Part shown: one piece after another, positions 49,286 through 51,966 of the stretch
How the letters are laid out: the number at the start of each line of letters is the position of its first letter
How positions within the stretch are numbered: position 1 is the first letter of the stretch
Assembly: GCA_008080835.1 (NCBI GenBank)
Contig: VMDK01000031.1
Location: 1 to 51,966 of the forward strand
DNA from: Sphingobacteriia bacterium
GTDB lineage: Bacteria > Bacteroidota > Bacteroidia > NS11-12g > UBA9320
Reading direction: 5' to 3'
Length of the DNA stretch: 51,966 nucleotides
Notes under the pieces: generated by a model
Databases searched by the model: none
What the model saw: the letters and a program-made list of their open reading frames with translations, nothing else
What the model was told of the DNA's origin: nothing
Position numbers and translations under genes: made by a program

Positions 49286-50806
49286 ATGAAGCGCTACATC
49301 CAAGATTTATCGACATGTATAGGTGAGGAAGTGACCCTGCAAGGATGGGTTTATAATAAGCGGGAAAGCAAAGCGCTCATATTTCTGATCCTGAGAGACG
49401 GTTCGGGCATCGTGCAATGCATCATTGCACAGGACGATATCGGCGAAAACAGTTTTGCCGAAGTTTCTTCCCTTGGCCTGGAAAGTTCTGTTCGGATCAC
49501 CGGAAAGGTGGTAGAAGATACCCGTCAGCATGGTGGAGTTGAACTGCACGTGAATGCTGTTGAAGTGATCCAGAATGTGGCTGACTATCCGATCTCGAAA
49601 AAGGAGCATGGTATCGAGTTCCTGATGGACAATCGTCACCTTTGGTTGCGGTCCCGTCGTCAATGGGCGATAATGCGTGTCCGAAACACGATCATCTTCG
49701 CCATCCACAGGTTCTTCCAGAAAGAAGGATTCGTTCAAATGGATGCACCCATCTTCACGGGTAATGCCTGTGAAGGGACTACGGATCTGTTCGAGACCGA
49801 CTTTTACGGCCGTCCTGCATATTTGTCGCAGAGCGGACAACTCTATGGTGAGGCGATGGCAATGGCCATGGGTAAGATCTATACGTTCGGTCCGACTTTC
49901 CGTTCCGAAAAGTCGAAAACAAGACGCCATTTATCCGAATTCTGGATGATCGAACCGGAGATGGCTTACTATGACATCTTTGACAATATGGATTTGATCG
50001 AAGACTTCATCAAAGCAGTTGTACAAGCAGTACTCGCGGAGAACAAAGATGAACTCGAGATACTCGAGCGTGATGTAGAAGCATTGGAAAAAGCCTGTGG
50101 AGAATTCATCCGCCTGAACTATGACGATGCAGTCGCGATCATTAAAGGAGAGAAAGATGTAGACGGCAAAACGACCATCGAAACACTAAAAGCAGATATA
50201 GCTGATCGAGAGGCGGAGAAGTCCGAACTTGAAGCGGATATAGAAGAACGCCAGGCTCTGCTCGACAAAGGGGGAATGAAAAAAGGCAAGGTAGCCTATC
50301 ACCAAAGCACGATCGATAAGAACAAACAGCGCATCAAACAGATCGAAGAGGATCTACGGAACCTTCCCCAATGGATAGAATCTGCCGAGAACTTCAAATA
50401 CGGAAGTGATTTCGGAGGATCCGATGAAACGGTTCTAACGCGCATGTTCGATGTTCCGGTGATGGTATACGACTGGCCGCATGCCGTGAAAGCATTCTAC
50501 CTGAAGCGTAATCCGGAACATCCGGAATTCGCTCGCGGAGTGGACTTGTTGGCTCCTGAAGGATATGGCGAGATCGTCGGTGGTGGTGAACGTGAGACAA
50601 ACGAGGAATGGCTCAAGGAGAAGATCATCGAGCACGAATTGCCTATGAGCGAATTCGAGTGGTATCTGGATCTGCGTCGATTCGGTTCTGTACCTCATGC
50701 CGGTTTCGGGCTTGGACTTGAGCGTCTGGTAGCATGGATCTGTAAGTTGTCACACGTACGTGAAACGATTCCGTTCCCTAGAATGTACGGACGACTCGAA
50801 CCGTAG
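49286..50806 (+). CDS. asnS: Asparaginyl-tRNA synthetase with coiled-coil insertion
   Basis: AsnRS charges tRNA-Asn. The 506-residue protein has the OB anticodon domain (about 1-110; VTLQGWVYNKRES), motif 2 (FGPTFRSEKSKTRRHLSEFWMIEPE) near 210 and motif 3 (GFGLGLERLVAWIC) near 475. Between motifs 2 and 3 an insertion (about 250-365) forms an acidic/basic coiled coil (LEILERDVEALEKA; ADIADREAEKSELEADIEERQALLDKG). Related insertions occur in other Bacteroidota AsnRS. The function of the insertion is unknown. Confidence 0.95.
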   Translation: MKRYIQDLSTCIGEEVTLQGWVYNKRESKALIFLILRDGSGIVQCIIAQDDIGENSFAEVSSLGLESSVRITGKVVEDTRQHGGVELHVNAVEVIQNVADYPISKKEHGIEFLMDNRHLWLRSRRQWAIMRVRNTIIFAIHRFFQKEGFVQMDAPIFTGNACEGTTDLFETDFYGRPAYLSQSGQLYGEAMAMAMGKIYTFGPTFRSEKSKTRRHLSEFWMIEPEMAYYDIFDNMDLIEDFIKAVVQAVLAENKDELEILERDVEALEKACGEFIRLNYDDAVAIIKGEKDVDGKTTIETLKADIADREAEKSELEADIEERQALLDKGGMKKGKVAYHQSTIDKNKQRIKQIEEDLRNLPQWIESAENFKYGSDFGGSDETVLTRMFDVPVMVYDWPHAVKAFYLKRNPEHPEFARGVDLLAPEGYGEIVGGGERETNEEWLKEKIIEHELPMSEFEWYLDLRRFGSVPHAGFGLGLERLVAWICKLSHVRETIPFPRMYGRLEP

Positions 50807-50809
50807 AGA

Positions 50810-50839
50810 GGGTTTCGGGTGTCGGGTTCGGGATTCGGG
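50810..50839 (+). repeat. G-rich repeat with five GGG tracts between asnS and folA
   Basis: Five GGG tracts separated by loops of 4, 4, 3 and 4 bases (TTTC, TGTC, TTC, ATTC). This meets the usual pattern for a G-quadruplex. It lies between the converging stops of asnS and folA. Short GGGTTTCGGG-type repeats are also known as scattered sequence in Bacteroidota. Confidence 0.7.
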
Positions 50840-50841
50840 TG

Positions 50842-51354
50842 TTAGCCTTTTCGAGAATATTTTTTGAAGGTGAACGCAAATTCGTTGCGTTCGTTTTGAG
50901 GGAAGGATTCTTCCTCTGAAACTTCCCATTCATTCCAGTCAACTTCGGGGAAGTGCGTATCCGCATCGGGAAATTCTGAGTGCACGTGAGAGATGTACAA
51001 ATAGTCGGCGTCGGAAAGCGTCTGTCGGTAGATCTCCCCTCCTCCCAGGATGAAGACCTCCTCGTCACTATCAGCGAATAGTGCGTAGACTTCATCGAGC
51101 GAGGAAACCACTTCCGCACCTTCGATCGAATAGTCATCACGACGGGTGACTACAATATTCCTGCGCTTAGGTAAAGGTTTACCGATCGCTTCGAAACTCT
51201 TTCGCCCCATCACCACTGCGTGCTCCACAGTAACCCGTTTGAACAATGCCAGATCATCGCGCAGTTTCCAGATCAGATCATTATCGCGACCGATCGCCCG
51301 GTCATCTGCTACTGCTGCGATCAATGAGATTTTAAAGCTTCTTCCGTCTGACAT
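50842..51354 (-). CDS. folA: Dihydrofolate reductase
   Basis: DHFR reduces dihydrofolate to tetrahydrofolate with NADPH. The 170-residue protein has the family parts LIAAVADDRAIGRDNDLIWKLRDDLALFK near the start (Asp in the active site), VVMGRKSFEAIGKPLPKRRNIVVTR near residue 48 and FILGGGEIYRQTL near residue 98. It starts immediately after the nadC stop, so the two are probably on one message. Confidence 0.95.
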   Translation of the reverse strand: MSDGRSFKISLIAAVADDRAIGRDNDLIWKLRDDLALFKRVTVEHAVVMGRKSFEAIGKPLPKRRNIVVTRRDDYSIEGAEVVSSLDEVYALFADSDEEVFILGGGEIYRQTLSDADYLYISHVHSEFPDADTHFPEVDWNEWEVSEEESFPQNERNEFAFTFKKYSRKG

Positions 51355-51966
51355 TCAATCGGTATGTTTCAAACTGATATCTAAACTCTTCACACTATGT
51401 GTAAGTGCACCTATGCTCACAAAATCGACACCAGTTTCTGCATATGAAACCAGGTTCTCTTCCGTGATCCCTCCGCTTGCTTCGGTTTCACATTTCCCAT
51501 CTATCATCACCAGTGCCTCACGTAGTTCTCCCGGGGTGAAGTTGTCTAACATGATGCGATCGACTCCATCACAAGTTAGGGTCTCGCGAACTTCATCCAG
51601 GTCGCGTGTTTCCACTTCGATCTTGAGATCCAGTCCTTTGTCCTTTAAGTAGGCACGACTCATTTCCACGGCCTCTCGGATCCCACCTGCGTAATCAATA
51701 TGATTGTCCTTCAACATGACCATGTCGTTCAGACCCGCTCGATGATTCATCCCACCACCCACTGTAACGGCCCATTTCTCAAGGAACCGCAAACCGGGTG
51801 TGGTCTTTCGTGTGTCAAGTATGCGAGTATTGGTATGCTCGATCATTTTGACCAGACTGCTCGTATAGGTTGCCACACCGCTCAATCGCTGCATGCAGTT
51901 CAAGAGCAATCGCTCCGATCCGAGTATGGCTCTGACCTTCGCCGTGACCACAAAGCCTTCGTCTCC
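51355..51966 (-). CDS. nadC: Nicotinate-nucleotide pyrophosphorylase, C-terminal part (cut by window edge)
   Basis: The frame runs to the right edge without a start; 203 residues are present of a usual 270-290, so the N-terminal part is missing. Visible parts are RILDTRKTTPGLRFLEKWAV, GGGMNHRAGLNDMVMLKDNHI, IEVETRDLDEV and MLDNFTPGELREAL, ending with EASGGITEENLVSYAETGVDFVSIGALTHS, which are quinolinate phosphoribosyltransferase motifs (conserved Arg and Lys of the phosphate sites). NadC turns quinolinate into nicotinate mononucleotide for NAD synthesis. A GTG inside (51951) is not the start. Confidence 0.93.
   Translation of the reverse strand, partial: GDEGFVVTAKVRAILGSERLLLNCMQRLSGVATYTSSLVKMIEHTNTRILDTRKTTPGLRFLEKWAVTVGGGMNHRAGLNDMVMLKDNHIDYAGGIREAVEMSRAYLKDKGLDLKIEVETRDLDEVRETLTCDGVDRIMLDNFTPGELREALVMIDGKCETEASGGITEENLVSYAETGVDFVSIGALTHSVKSLDISLKHTD

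Noticed and set aside
51355-51951. A complete 198-residue nadC starting at a GTG
   Set aside because: The frame continues to the window edge and the family is 70-90 residues longer, so it is a partial gene.
1-51966. tRNA, rRNA, CRISPR arrays, transposases or integrases
   Set aside because: No cloverleaf-like sequence, regular repeat-spacer array or recombinase motif was seen; gaps between genes are at most about 210 bases.

Overview
The window reads as ordinary chromosome of a free-living member of the Bacteroidota, most likely Flavobacteriia-like. The evidence is: four proteins with type A and one with type B type-IX-secretion (T9SS) C-terminal sorting domains; PKD, GEVED and BNR-propeller secreted proteins; a Haem_bd-type cytochrome; a bifunctional Pgi/Pmi; an AsnRS with a coiled-coil insertion; and thirteen exact TAnnTTTG elements (the Bacteroidota sigma-A -7 box) just upstream of genes. 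I see no rRNA, tRNA, CRISPR array, transposase or phage module. The placement below phylum level is inference.

Layout. 1-2850: an unknown gene cut by the left edge, a DtxR/MntR metal regulator, divergent menB and a His-tailed secreted protein, closed by a hairpin terminator. 2858-5768: an S74/tail-fibre-type surface gene broken by an in-frame TAA, then a T9SS protein and a c-type cytochrome. 5833-8898: a tight run of hydrolase, GNAT, membrane protein and DoxX genes, then an unknown gene. 9013-14119: a TMTC-like glycosyltransferase/TPR protein with a cupin, two lipoproteins, an ABM-like protein and a class V aminotransferase. 14228-20308 (plus strand): SPFH plus a tiny Arc-type gene, a T9SS beta-lactamase-family hydrolase, a membrane protein, a membrane-protein gene broken by an in-frame TAG, a hydrolase and a TSUP transporter. 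20511-27288: an antiporter divergent from a giant PKD/propeller protein. 27498-32324: gmhA, rhomboid, lipoprotein, SpoU methyltransferase, RluD-like synthase and pgi/pmi. 32329-36743: a second propeller protein, a double VOC protein and an SDR.

36789-42499 is the most system-like part. A membrane coiled-coil protein, a PAS histidine kinase and a REC-cNMP-HTH_Crp regulator form one run. It abuts an operon of two universal stress proteins flanking a small internally duplicated protein. The 103-base gap between them holds a consensus -7 box and two perfect palindromes, which suggests that the regulator controls the stress operon.

42586-51966 is core metabolism and information processing: aconitase, an M43 metalloprotease, a PaaG-like protein, a membrane protein, rpoN, asnS, folA and nadC (cut by the right edge).

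Two genes keep good coding sequence on both sides of a single in-frame stop. In the S74 gene the stop falls exactly where the other copies of a 180-base tandem repeat have a Gln codon. No gene-free stretch exceeds about 210 bases.
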